Shown: positions 8,100 through 16,115 of the stretch, piece by piece
Layout: each line of letters begins with the position of its first letter
Numbering within the stretch: position 1 is the first letter of the stretch
Assembly (NCBI RefSeq): GCF_031127815.1
Contig: NZ_JARXHY010000001.1
Coordinates: forward strand, 515,235-579,234
Source: Pelagicoccus sp. SDUM812003
GTDB lineage: Bacteria > Verrucomicrobiota > Verrucomicrobiia > Opitutales > Opitutaceae
Direction: 5' to 3'
Length of the DNA stretch: 64,000 bases
Made by a program: the position numbers and the translations under genes
The notes under the pieces: generated by a model
Seen by the model: only the letters and a program-made list of their open reading frames with translations
The model's database searches: none
What the model was told of the DNA's origin: nothing

Positions 8100-10409
8100 T
8101 TAGAAGTTCGCTGAATCGATTGTTTGAATACTGCCGGGTTGGCCGCGCAGTTCGATGGTTTGGCCAGCGTAGCGAACGACGATGCTTGGGGGGCTGTTGT
8201 CTCCGAAGACGATTTCCGCTGACGCGAGCTCCCCATCCTTCCAGTTCATGGTGATGGTGAAATCTCCCCGTGCCCGAAGTCCGGATACGGAACCGGTCGC
8301 CCAAGCTTCTGGCAGAGCGGGTAGGAGCCTGATCTCGTCGTTGTGGCTGTGCAGCAGCATTTCCGCAATGGCGGCGGTGGCGCCGAAGTTGCCATCGATC
8401 TGGAAGGGCGGGTGCATGTCGAAGAGATTGCCGACAGTGGATTGTCGGAGGATTTCGATGAGGTGATGGTAGGCGGTTTCCGCTTCCGAGAGGCGAGCGT
8501 ACATGCCGATGGTCCAGGCTCGACTCCAGCCGGTGGCGGCTCCGCCTTTGGCGATGCGTTCCTCGATTACCTTTTCGACGGCGCTGCGCATTTCGGGATC
8601 TGTATCCAAATTTATCTGATTGCCTGGGTAGGCTCCGAGCACGTGGGATATGTGGCGATGGGCTGGCTCTTTTTCCTCGAAGGGCAGGCGCCATTCCATG
8701 AGACGTCCGTCGTTTGCGATGCGAGGACGATAGACCTTTGGTAGTTTCGACGCGATTTCTTGAGCGAAGGCATCGTCCTGTTTGCCGAGAGCTTCGGCGG
8801 CTTCGAGGTAGTCGCTGAACACTTGCAGAACCATGTATTGGTCGAAGCTGTTGCCAGCGGAAAAGGCGGCGGATTGGGCCTCGCCGTTTTCGTCGGTGTA
8901 GAGAAAGGAGTTTTCGGGCGAGCAGGCGGGGCGGGCCATGAGCTGTCCGTCCTCGGGGCCGGGGATCAGCCAGGAATCGACGAACTCCACGGAGGCGGTG
9001 AGCAGGTCCCAGTGCTCGGCGAGAAAGTCGGTGTCCTGGGTGAAGCGAAACTGCTCGAGGATGTGAAGCGTCATCCATTGTCCGCCGAAGAAGGAGCCGC
9101 CCCAGTAGCTGCGGCTGGACATCATGTGAGCGTTGGCCCAGATGTCGGAGGCGTGGCCCATGCCCCAGCCTTTCATGCCGAGGCGTTTCGCCATTTCGCG
9201 TCCTTTGGGCTGGTAGTAGCGGATGAGGTCGAAGAACGGCTGGTGCAGTTCGGAGAGATTGGTGGTCTCCGCGTGCCAGTAGTTCATCTGGATGTTGATG
9301 TTCAGATGGAAATCGGAACTCCAAGGGGCCCATTCGTGGGGATTCCAGATGCCTTGCAGGTTAGCCGGGAAGGTGCCGGGACGAGAGGATGCGATGAGCA
9401 GGTAGCGTCCGAACTGGAAGTAGGTTTCGATCAAGTCGGGATCGTCGGTATTTCCGTCTTGGATACGTTTGAGGCGTTCGGGCGTGGTGAGACTCGCGAT
9501 TTCGGGAGCGGTTTCCCCGAGGTCGATAGTGACGCGATCGAAGTAGGTTCTGTGGTCGGCGATGGCGGTTTGACGAAGCGTGGCCAGGCTGTTTTCCGCT
9601 GTATCGAGTTTTTGGATGTTGGCGGATTGCCAGCCATCGGAGAGCATCGTGCCGCTTCGGTGAAGGTCGAAGTTTGTGGCGGCGGAAAGGAGAAGGGTGT
9701 GGGATCGACGGGCGGGAGCGAGCAGGGTGTCGTTTTCGGCGTTTGCCGACTCCGCGAAGCGGAAGCGTCCCTGGTAGCGGGTGCGATCCGGGTGCTCGCC
9801 GTCGCTGATGCCGTCTAGGACAAGGTCGCCGTCCTCGACCCGTCCGTCTTCGATACTGAGGCGGAGTCCGATCGGGGAGGTCGCTGTGATCTCGACCACG
9901 AGCAGGTCGAGCGGGGCGGAGGCGTAGACGCGTTGGGTGACTTGGTTTCCGTCGCTGAGCGTGTGGGTCGTGGAAGCGATGCCGGTCTGAAGCTCGAGCT
10001 GGCGGTTTGTGGATTCGAGGGAGGCGTCGGTCAGGTAGTCGAGCTGCAGCCAGCCGAGGTATTGATAGCTATAGGGATCGGCGGGTTTTTGCAGTTTGGT
10101 TTCGAAGACCCGGTCCGCTTCGGCGTACTTGCCGGCGGCCTCCAGCTCGCGAATGGTCTCCAGGTGCTTGAAGCTATCCTTCGGCATGCGCAGGTCCGGA
10201 CCGCGGTGCCAGATGGTCTCCTCGTTGAGCAGGATCTTCTCGGTGGGGAACTGGCTGAACGGCATGGCCCCGAGGCGTCCGTTCCCGACCGGATAGGCGT
10301 CTGTCCACTCGACGGCAGCTTGGTCGTCGCGAATGGTTTGGGCCTCGAGAAGGAGGGGGGCTGTGAGGGCGATGGCAGCGATTGCAAAGAAGGGTTTTAG
10401 AGGTGACAC
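8100..10409 (-). CDS. GH95 alpha-L-fucosidase, secreted
   Basis: The product is 769 residues from a GTG start ending at 10409, which gives a clean signal peptide (PLKPFFAIAAIALTAPLLLEA). An upstream in-frame ATG at 10580 would add 57 residues rich in Arg and Pro and destroy the signal. The N-terminal part has the GH95 opening (AYPVGNGRLGAMPF, LNEETIWHRGP). The catalytic centre is visible: Asn pair in NINIQMNYWHAE, Glu in ACSPENSF, and Asp in PPFQIDGNFGATAAIAEML. It cleaves alpha-1,2-fucosyl (some members alpha-galactosyl) linkages by inversion, probably in the periplasm. A perfect inverted repeat lies 50-81 bases upstream. Confidence 0.92.
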   Translation of the reverse strand: MSPLKPFFAIAAIALTAPLLLEAQTIRDDQAAVEWTDAYPVGNGRLGAMPFSQFPTEKILLNEETIWHRGPDLRMPKDSFKHLETIRELEAAGKYAEADRVFETKLQKPADPYSYQYLGWLQLDYLTDASLESTNRQLELQTGIASTTHTLSDGNQVTQRVYASAPLDLLVVEITATSPIGLRLSIEDGRVEDGDLVLDGISDGEHPDRTRYQGRFRFAESANAENDTLLAPARRSHTLLLSAATNFDLHRSGTMLSDGWQSANIQKLDTAENSLATLRQTAIADHRTYFDRVTIDLGETAPEIASLTTPERLKRIQDGNTDDPDLIETYFQFGRYLLIASSRPGTFPANLQGIWNPHEWAPWSSDFHLNINIQMNYWHAETTNLSELHQPFFDLIRYYQPKGREMAKRLGMKGWGMGHASDIWANAHMMSSRSYWGGSFFGGQWMTLHILEQFRFTQDTDFLAEHWDLLTASVEFVDSWLIPGPEDGQLMARPACSPENSFLYTDENGEAQSAAFSAGNSFDQYMVLQVFSDYLEAAEALGKQDDAFAQEIASKLPKVYRPRIANDGRLMEWRLPFEEKEPAHRHISHVLGAYPGNQINLDTDPEMRSAVEKVIEERIAKGGAATGWSRAWTIGMYARLSEAETAYHHLIEILRQSTVGNLFDMHPPFQIDGNFGATAAIAEMLLHSHNDEIRLLPALPEAWATGSVSGLRARGDFTITMNWKDGELASAEIVFGDNSPPSIVVRYAGQTIELRGQPGSIQTIDSANF

Positions 10410-10458
10410 GATAGAAGACGGTAGCTGTGGCGCCGATTCCCGCAAGGGTAACGAGCTG

Positions 10459-10490
10459 TCAATTTCTGGCAGGCATCTGGCAGAAATTGA
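10459..10490. promoter_or_regulatory. Perfect inverted repeat upstream of GH95 gene (operator candidate)
   Basis: TCAATTTCTG (10459-10468) and CAGAAATTGA (10481-10490) are exact 10-bp inverted arms around 12 bases. The spacer and arms also hold a direct repeat of TCTGGCA. It sits between the divergent GH95 and 101-aa genes, as expected for a sugar-responsive operator; the regulator is not identified. Confidence 0.5.
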
Positions 10491-10642
10491 GGCGCAAGGG
10501 TGATCAAAACGGATCGAAGCGTTGGGATCGGGGGGCGTGGGCATGGCCCATGCTGCTCTCTGTCGACTTTCACTTCTCAAATTTGTGGGGCGAGCGAGGA
10601 GCGAAAGCCGCTTTTTTAACCTACATAAATCGATCTAATACA

Positions 10643-10948
10643 ATGAGTTTACGTCCCTTGGGAATCGCCAGAGAAATCATCGACAACACCGGCCTGGAGG
10701 TCACCTACGCCTACGACGACCTGCTGTTCGTGGAGCACAATCCCTTCATCGTGCAGTTCGATGATGACAACCTTTCCAACCTGAAGCTGTTCTTCAACGT
10801 GGAATGCGAGGAGGAGACCGCCACGCAGCTGGAGATCAAGCTCCGTCAGGCCGCTTCCGAGCGCAAGTTCACTATCGCCAACGAAGGCAAGTACGAGCTG
10901 GTGAGCGAGGAAGGGGCGAAGGAATTTCAGGTCCGCTATTTGAGCTAG
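10643..10948 (+). CDS. Small acidic hypothetical protein
   Basis: This 101-residue protein starts MSLRPLGIAREIIDNTG and contains AYDDLLFVEHNPFIVQFDD. It is soluble, acidic and mixed alpha/beta, with no signal peptide. I do not recognise a family. The ATG at 10643 is preferred because the upstream extension in frame (to 10427) runs through the operator region. It could be cotranscribed with the S41-like gene 61 bases downstream. Confidence 0.6.
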   Translation: MSLRPLGIAREIIDNTGLEVTYAYDDLLFVEHNPFIVQFDDDNLSNLKLFFNVECEEETATQLEIKLRQAASERKFTIANEGKYELVSEEGAKEFQVRYLS

Positions 10949-11009
10949 GCTCTTCTCATGACGGAAGGCTTGCAATCGAAACGAGTCCTGTCGCGATAGC
11001 GCGGTGCCA

Positions 11010-12260
11010 ATGGTCAACGTAGTCTCCCTTCTGGGGATCGCTCTCGCGGTTTCCGTCGCGTTTCCCTGCTGGGCGTCGACGGATCGATTTGTCGCCAGCT
11101 GGAGCGAAGATCTCGACGTTTATCGCGGCCAGCTCGAATCGAATCACATCGACCTCTACCACAGGCTGAGCGAGGAAGCCTTCGTTCAGCGCGTCGAAGC
11201 GATTCGCGAGCGGCTCCCGGAGCTCAGTCGCTTCGAGGTCATCGTGGAACTGATGCGACTGACGAGCGACATCGGCGACAGCCATACCGCCCTCCCATTG
11301 TGGGAGATTTCGCTCGATCGGTATCCGTTTGATCTATACGAGTTCGAGGGCGAGTTTCGAATAACTCGGGTGGACAAACGCTACGAGTCGCTACTGGGGG
11401 CGAAGCTATTGCGTATCGAGGAAACGGATATCGCCGAAGCGGCTGAGCTGTTCGCGGATATCGTGCCATTCGCCGATAACGCCCAGTCTCGACGGAGTCG
11501 CGTGGCGAGTTATTTGACAAGCAGCGAGCTGCTGCAGGGACTCGGCATTTGCGAGCAGGCGACGCGGGCTCGCTTCGTGTTTGAGCTCGAAGGCGGCGCG
11601 CTTCGAACGATCGTCCTTCAGGCGGATGCGAATGAAGAAAGCGAGTACGTGGCCTATCGGCTCGCCTCTCCGGATCTGACGCCCCCAGAAGGTACGAAGG
11701 ATCGGGATCTTTGGTTCAAGACCATGGAAGATGGGCGCACGGTTTACCTGCGATTCCATCGATATCGATCGATGGAGGAGATGGAATCGTTTTCGCGCCG
11801 CTTGTACATGCATGTCTCCGATGGCGGTATCCAGAATGTGGTGATCGACTTGAGAGGCAACTACGGTGGCGACCTTTTCGCGGGATTGAAGATTGCTCAA
11901 TACCTCAACTACATCGACACCATCGATTGGCTGTCAGGCGTTTACGTTCTTACCGATCGTCAGACCTTTTCCGCCTCCATGGTGAACGCGGTGCAGTTTC
12001 GGCAGATTCTCAACGCTCGGATAGTGGGCGAACCCTCGGGGGCGCGTCCGGTGGGCTATCAGGACATGGGGCAGATCTATTTGCCGAACTCCAAGCTGGG
12101 GGTCTGCTACTCGAAGCGGCTGTTCCGACTTCAGCTCGACGATACCGAATTCGTGCAGCCGGACCTGGTGATCGAGCCGAGCTGGGAACGCTATAGCGAC
12201 GGGGTGGACGAAGCGGCCCTCGTCGTTTTCCAAGCCTTGGCTCGCAAGGGCGAGCGGTGA
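11010..12260 (+). CDS. Secreted S41-like (C-terminal processing/tricorn-type) peptidase
   Basis: This protein of about 416 residues has a signal peptide (MVNVVSLLGIALAVSVAF...CWAS). The second half has the S41 fold: YLRFHRY, VVIDLRGNYGGD (strand and oxyanion region), VLTDRQTFSASMVNA with the likely nucleophile Ser, IVGEPSGARPVGY and PDLVIEPSW near the end. No PDZ domain is evident; the N-terminal helical part (about 30-110) resembles peptidase-S41-associated N-domains. It probably acts in the periplasm on unknown proteins. GTG at 11004 is an alternative start two codons upstream. Its stop is 7 bases from the convergent MerR stop. Confidence 0.75.
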   Translation: MVNVVSLLGIALAVSVAFPCWASTDRFVASWSEDLDVYRGQLESNHIDLYHRLSEEAFVQRVEAIRERLPELSRFEVIVELMRLTSDIGDSHTALPLWEISLDRYPFDLYEFEGEFRITRVDKRYESLLGAKLLRIEETDIAEAAELFADIVPFADNAQSRRSRVASYLTSSELLQGLGICEQATRARFVFELEGGALRTIVLQADANEESEYVAYRLASPDLTPPEGTKDRDLWFKTMEDGRTVYLRFHRYRSMEEMESFSRRLYMHVSDGGIQNVVIDLRGNYGGDLFAGLKIAQYLNYIDTIDWLSGVYVLTDRQTFSASMVNAVQFRQILNARIVGEPSGARPVGYQDMGQIYLPNSKLGVCYSKRLFRLQLDDTEFVQPDLVIEPSWERYSDGVDEAALVVFQALARKGER

Positions 12261-12267
12261 GCTCGGC

Positions 12268-12819
12268 TCAGCAAGGCTCCTGTCGCTTCTCGAATCCGGT
12301 CTCTCGGGAGGCGTTTCTGATGGAGACGATCTCGTCGGCTGGGATGCCGATGGACTCGAGAAAGTCCTGGTGCGCTTCGGGAGAGGCCGCTTCGAAGGTT
12401 TGGTGCCAGCGACGCATATCGTCTTCGCTAAGACCGGACGCGCCCATCAGCTCGACCCAACGTTCCTTGTCCATGTAGCGCGTCGCTCGAAAGCGCGACG
12501 AGCTTTTGAGCATGGATACGATTTTCGCCTGTTGCTGGCGCAGGTCTTTGATCTCGCGATTGATTTCGGTGAGTCGGGCGTTTAGGGCCCGCGTGACGCG
12601 GCTGGGCGGATCGCTGAGCAGTTCCTTGATTCGTTCAAGCGAGAGCCCGGCCTGACGGTAGTCGCAGATGCGCTCCAGTCGTTCGGCTGCTGATTGGTCG
12701 TATAGACGATAGTTTGCCGCTGTGCGGGCGCTTGGGGGAAGGAGATCGATCTCGTCGTAGTAGAGCAAGGCGCTACGAGACAGGCGGTGGCGCAGGGCGA
12801 GTTCGCGAATGGTGTACAT
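12268..12819 (-). CDS. MerR-family transcriptional regulator
   Basis: This 183-residue protein has the HTH at 3-40 (YTIRELALRHRLSRSALLYYDE), a dimerising coiled coil at 75-105, and a C-terminal domain at 120-168 (MGASGLSEDDMRRWHQTFE, then SPEAHQDFLESIGIP). No metal-binding Cys cluster is present in the effector part. The C-terminal domain is repeated as a free-standing 59-residue protein encoded just upstream on the same strand, suggesting a two-component regulatory unit. Ligand and targets are unknown. Confidence 0.88.
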   Translation of the reverse strand: MYTIRELALRHRLSRSALLYYDEIDLLPPSARTAANYRLYDQSAAERLERICDYRQAGLSLERIKELLSDPPSRVTRALNARLTEINREIKDLRQQQAKIVSMLKSSSRFRATRYMDKERWVELMGASGLSEDDMRRWHQTFEAASPEAHQDFLESIGIPADEIVSIRNASRETGFEKRQEPC

Positions 12820-12844
12820 GGCTGGAGGAGGATGGAGTTGAATA

Positions 12845-12875
12845 GGATTGCTCCGGAGGGCGCCCGGAGCAATCC
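12845..12875 (-). terminator. Hairpin between the 59-aa gene and merR
   Basis: GGATTGCTCCG (12845-12855) and CGGAGCAATCC (12865-12875) form a perfect 11-bp stem with a 9-base loop. There is no T-run afterwards in the minus direction, so it may be an attenuator or processing stem rather than a full terminator. Confidence 0.5.
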
Positions 12876-12889
12876 CGAGGTGGCGGTTT

Positions 12890-13069
12890 CTAGAGTCGGC
12901 GTATGCGCTCGATCTCTTTGTCCTCGATTCGGAGGAACTTCAAGAATCCCAGATGGGAGTCAGGAAACCGTTGCTCCATCTGTCGATGAAGCGATTCCAT
13001 CTGCTGCTCGGTGATGCCGCAGTTCTGCAGGATTTCGACGAAGTCGTCTTTACTCATTGGTTTGCTCAT
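12890..13069 (-). CDS. 59-aa stand-alone MerR C-terminal-domain-like protein
   Basis: The product starts MSKPMSKDDFVEILQNCG and ends IEDKEIERIRRL. Aligned by eye with residues 120-168 of the MerR protein downstream, it shares the frame G-(I/L)-(T/S)-E-x-x-M-x-x-x-H-x-x-x-E-x-x-x-P-x-x-H-x-x-F-L-x-x-x-x-I-x-x-x-E-I-x-x-I-R. It has no DNA-binding domain. It sits upstream of merR on the same strand with a hairpin between them. It may bind the same ligand or form mixed dimers with the regulator; that is inference. Confidence 0.7.
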   Translation of the reverse strand: MSKPMSKDDFVEILQNCGITEQQMESLHRQMEQRFPDSHLGFLKFLRIEDKEIERIRRL

Positions 13070-13289
13070 AGCTGTTTTCGGTTCAGTGTTTCGACGCTTT
13101 CGTGTCCGACGTCGATCCGGCCACTGTGCGCTATGAGGCCGTAGTCAGGTCTAGCGGAAAGTTCGGTTTTTTCGATGGGCCCGATTCGAGCGTTCCTCTT
13201 CGGGCCGCCGACGTTGCGCTGTCGGTTGACGATCGGCGGACTGTGGGCGAGGGTGATCAAGTAAACGACGGTTTTGTCGTATCCAAGAC

Positions 13290-13718
13290 ATGAGCGCCAC
13301 AGCGAGCTATTCCGAGAAGCTTAACCTTATTTTCGAGGAGATAACGGGAGACGCCTCGGGTGAGGACATTTTTGAGAACAAAGCCGCGTCGGTCCGCCGT
13401 GGCTGGGTGAACGCCCGGACGCGTGTTCTGGCCATCGTGGAGGCGAACCTCCTCCTGGATACTCAAGGCATGAAGCGCTTCAGCGAGCGCCTGATGAAGG
13501 AGCTTCCCGAGTACAACGGGACGCGGGTTGCAATCGTCACCAGAGGAGTCGGGGCCACAGCGGGTTCGCAGAAGGTGGCCTCTGACGTTTCCGCGACGCA
13601 GTCGGTGGCGGTCTTTTCCACCCTCAACAACGCCGTGTTCTTCCTCCGCCTCGATCTTAAGGAGCTGCTGGAAGAGCTTCCGGCAGTGGGAAACTGGACT
13701 GGCAAATACTTGGAATAG
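13290..13718 (+). CDS. Hypothetical protein, possibly STAS/SpoIIAA-like
   Basis: This 142-residue protein has no signal peptide. The middle (RTRVLAIVEANLLLDTQGMKRF, then YNGTRVAIVTRG and VAVFSTLNNAVFFL) alternates strands and helices in a manner reminiscent of STAS-type or SpoIIAA-like folds, but I cannot assign a family. It precedes the mscS gene by 88 bases in the same orientation, so cotranscription is plausible. Confidence 0.6.
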   Translation: MSATASYSEKLNLIFEEITGDASGEDIFENKAASVRRGWVNARTRVLAIVEANLLLDTQGMKRFSERLMKELPEYNGTRVAIVTRGVGATAGSQKVASDVSATQSVAVFSTLNNAVFFLRLDLKELLEELPAVGNWTGKYLE

Positions 13719-13806
13719 TCATGCGGTGGCGGAGGGAAACGAGGGGCATGGCCCAGGACAGGCACTGGCGTCGACGCTTGGCGCGAAACCGGCTGGCGGA
13801 GAAGCG

Positions 13807-14694
13807 ATGAATTGGGAGCAGTGGCTCGAGAGGATCCCGTACAACATCCTCATCAACATCTTGGTTGTGGTGGTTGCTGCGGCGGTTCTGAACCTGGTGG
13901 CGCGTCGTTTGTTCGAGCGCAACTTGAGGAAGGCCATGAACAGCGAACGGCGCACCGGCATCGCCTTCCTGCGCAACGCGGTGACGGCCACCATTTTCGT
14001 TTTGGCCACGGTGGCGGTGGTGTACAGCATCCCTGCGGTTCGGTCGCTCGCGGTGGGCTTCTTCGCGGGCGCCAGCATCTTGGCGGCGATCATCGGCTTC
14101 GCCTCGCAAAAAGCGTTTTCCAACATCGTGAGCGGCATTTTCATCGTGCTCTTCAAGCCCTTTCGAGTGGACGACATCATCAAGATCGGCGGGGAGATCG
14201 GTACCATCGAGGACATCACCTTGCGGCACACGGTGATTCGAGCCCTGGAGAACAAGCGCTTGATCTACCCGAATTCGGTGATCGATACCGAAGCGATCAT
14301 CAACTGGTCCATTCGCGACGAGAAGGCTCAGAAGTTCATGTTCATCAGCATCGACTTCGAGTCGGATCTGGAGCGAGCGGAGAAAATCATCGTCGAGGTG
14401 TCGCGCGCCCACAAGGACTTGCTCGATCTCCGTACGGACGAGGAAGTGGCGGAAGGGGTCCCGCTGGTTGACGTGCAGCTGCTCGATTTCAATGGCAGCA
14501 TGGTCAACTATCGCGTGCCGTTGTGGGCCAGGGACCTGCCGACTGCGATGCGCATGACTTGGGAGGTGCAGCGCGAAGTGAAGCGGCGCTTCGACCAGGA
14601 AGGCATTCACCTGGGACGTCCTTCGCAGGTGAACTATCAGGCCGGAAGCGTGGGAAAAAGTCGCCAGATCGTGGATACCGAGAAGGAGTCCTGA
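13807..14694 (+). CDS. mscS: Small-conductance mechanosensitive channel, MscS family
   Basis: This 295-residue protein has three transmembrane segments (about 12-32, 55-78 and 84-115). The pore helix and following beta domain carry the family signature: GFFAGASILAAIIGFASQKAF, FSNIVSGIFIVLFKPFRVDD and IYPNSVI. It releases solutes on membrane tension in the inner membrane. The open frame extends upstream across the preceding gene; the ATG at 13807 gives the canonical short N-terminus. Confidence 0.9.
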   Translation: MNWEQWLERIPYNILINILVVVVAAAVLNLVARRLFERNLRKAMNSERRTGIAFLRNAVTATIFVLATVAVVYSIPAVRSLAVGFFAGASILAAIIGFASQKAFSNIVSGIFIVLFKPFRVDDIIKIGGEIGTIEDITLRHTVIRALENKRLIYPNSVIDTEAIINWSIRDEKAQKFMFISIDFESDLERAEKIIVEVSRAHKDLLDLRTDEEVAEGVPLVDVQLLDFNGSMVNYRVPLWARDLPTAMRMTWEVQREVKRRFDQEGIHLGRPSQVNYQAGSVGKSRQIVDTEKES

Positions 14695-14817
14695 ATCCCT
14701 GACCCCGGAGAGCGATCAGTGGGGCGGGCGTCCGGTTCGATCGAGCGGCCGCCGCGATCGGATCCCTGGGGCGAGAAAACGCTTGGGCGAAAGGGTGCTC
14801 TGAGCTATGGCCCTGTT

Positions 14818-15360
14818 GTGAAAAGAGAGCCTTTGATTCGACTGCTGGAGGAATACCGTTCGCGATGGAGCGAGGAGAGCGCGACTTGCGAGCGGTTTCT
14901 GGAATTCGTCCGGCGGCGGGAGGACTGTTTCGAGCGCAGCTGCCTTGAGGGGCATGTCACGGGGTCGGCCTGGCTTGTCAACGGGGCCGGTACCCATGTT
15001 TTGCTTACGCATCACCGCAAACTTGGGCAGTGGTTCCAGCTGGGCGGTCATGCGGATGGCGAAGCGGATGTGACCCAGGTGGCGTTGAGCGAGGCTCGGG
15101 AGGAGTCCGGATTGCCGGACTTGCAGCTCGAGAACGGGCGTGTCTTCGATCTCGACATCCACCTCATCCCGGAGCGAAAAGGAGTGCCGTCGCACTACCA
15201 CTACGACCTTCGCTTCGTGGTCCGATCGACAGGCTCGGAAGCGTTTCAGGTCAGCGCGGAGTCGCTGGAGCTGGCCTGGGTGGAGGTTGAAGGGATCTCC
15301 GCCTACACCCGCGAGGAATCCATGCTGCGCATGGCTAGGAAATGGCTGCAAGCTCGGTAG
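14818..15360 (+). CDS. NUDIX hydrolase
   Basis: From a GTG start the product is 180 residues (VKREPLIRLLEEYRSRW). The Nudix helix reads GGHADGE...ALSEAREESGL, nearly canonical but with Ser where the first Arg is expected; the catalytic Glu pair is kept. HVTGSAWLVN and LLTHHRKLGQWFQLGG match a common subgroup that pyrophosphohydrolyses unidentified nucleotides. An ATG at 14719 would add 33 residues of Arg/Pro-rich sequence, which I think is not translated. It is convergent with the TRIC gene, ending 21 bases away. Confidence 0.85.
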   Translation: MKREPLIRLLEEYRSRWSEESATCERFLEFVRRREDCFERSCLEGHVTGSAWLVNGAGTHVLLTHHRKLGQWFQLGGHADGEADVTQVALSEAREESGLPDLQLENGRVFDLDIHLIPERKGVPSHYHYDLRFVVRSTGSEAFQVSAESLELAWVEVEGISAYTREESMLRMARKWLQAR

Positions 15361-15381
15361 CGGCGGCTGGCGGAGGACTGG

Positions 15382-15996
15382 CTAGTCCCCGTGCTCCGCG
15401 TTCGTGGGATAGATCGGTAGCTTCCAGTCCCAGAGCAAGGCTCCGGCGCGAAGCGTGAAGGTGGCTGCCATGGCGGCGAGAGTGGCCCATTGCTGGCTCC
15501 AGGGCTGCAGGGTCACGAACACCGCGCAGCCTGCGATGGAGGCGGTGGCGTAGAGGCGTTGCTGGTTGAGCACCATCGGTTGGCGTCCAGCGAGAAGGTC
15601 GCGGATCAATCCGCCCGCCACGCTGGTGAGCGTGCCCATGAGGATGGCCACCGCGGCAGTCTGGCCGTTTTCCAAGGCCTTGGCCGTCCCCATCACCGTG
15701 AAGGCGGACAATCCCAGGGCGTCGGACCATAGGATGGTGCCGCGCGGGATGTGGCGTGTGATGCGAGCGGCGATCAGAGCGCCTGCCCAGGTGCCGAGTA
15801 TCAGGTACAGGTAGAGCGGGTTCGGAAGCCAGAAAACGGGCACGCCGAGGATGAGATCGCGCAGGGTGCCGCCGCCCACCGCAGTGACGAAGGCGAGGAC
15901 GAGCGCTCCGAAGAGATCGAGGTTGTTTCGCCCCGCGGCGAAGACTCCGGTGAGGGCGAAGACGATGGTGCCGAAGATGTCGAGAGCGTGCAGCAT
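15382..15996 (-). CDS. TRIC cation channel family (UPF0126) membrane protein
   Basis: This 204-residue protein has six to seven hydrophobic segments arranged as two repeats, each with the family motif: AVGGGTLRDLILG near 40-52 and VAGGLIRDLLAG near 126-137, plus LDIFGTIVFALTGV at the N-terminus. Bacterial members of this family form trimeric cation-permeable pores in the inner membrane. Confidence 0.9.
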   Translation of the reverse strand: MLHALDIFGTIVFALTGVFAAGRNNLDLFGALVLAFVTAVGGGTLRDLILGVPVFWLPNPLYLYLILGTWAGALIAARITRHIPRGTILWSDALGLSAFTVMGTAKALENGQTAAVAILMGTLTSVAGGLIRDLLAGRQPMVLNQQRLYATASIAGCAVFVTLQPWSQQWATLAAMAATFTLRAGALLWDWKLPIYPTNAEHGD

Positions 15997-16058
15997 GATG
16001 GAAGCCGCTCAATCGACATCACTCCGCGACGATTGTCGATTTTATCATTCCTCTGAAA

Positions 16059-16077
16059 ACGGGATTTTCCGTCCCGT
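16059..16077 (-). terminator. Terminator-like hairpin after the alpha/beta hydrolase
   Basis: ACGGGA (16059-16064) and TCCCGT (16072-16077) form a stem with a 7-base loop. Read on the minus strand the stem runs into TTTTCAG. It lies 39-57 bases beyond the hydrolase stop. Confidence 0.5.
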
Positions 16078-16115
16078 CGCGACCGCTTCGCACGACGAGC
16101 CGCGCTTGGCTGCGA

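Noticed and set aside
8760..9818. 352-codon plus-strand frame opposite the GH95 gene
   Set aside because: Antisense shadow; the opposite frame has all GH95 catalytic residues.
13657..14610. 317-codon minus-strand frame opposite mscS
   Set aside because: His/Arg-rich shadow of a clear MscS gene.
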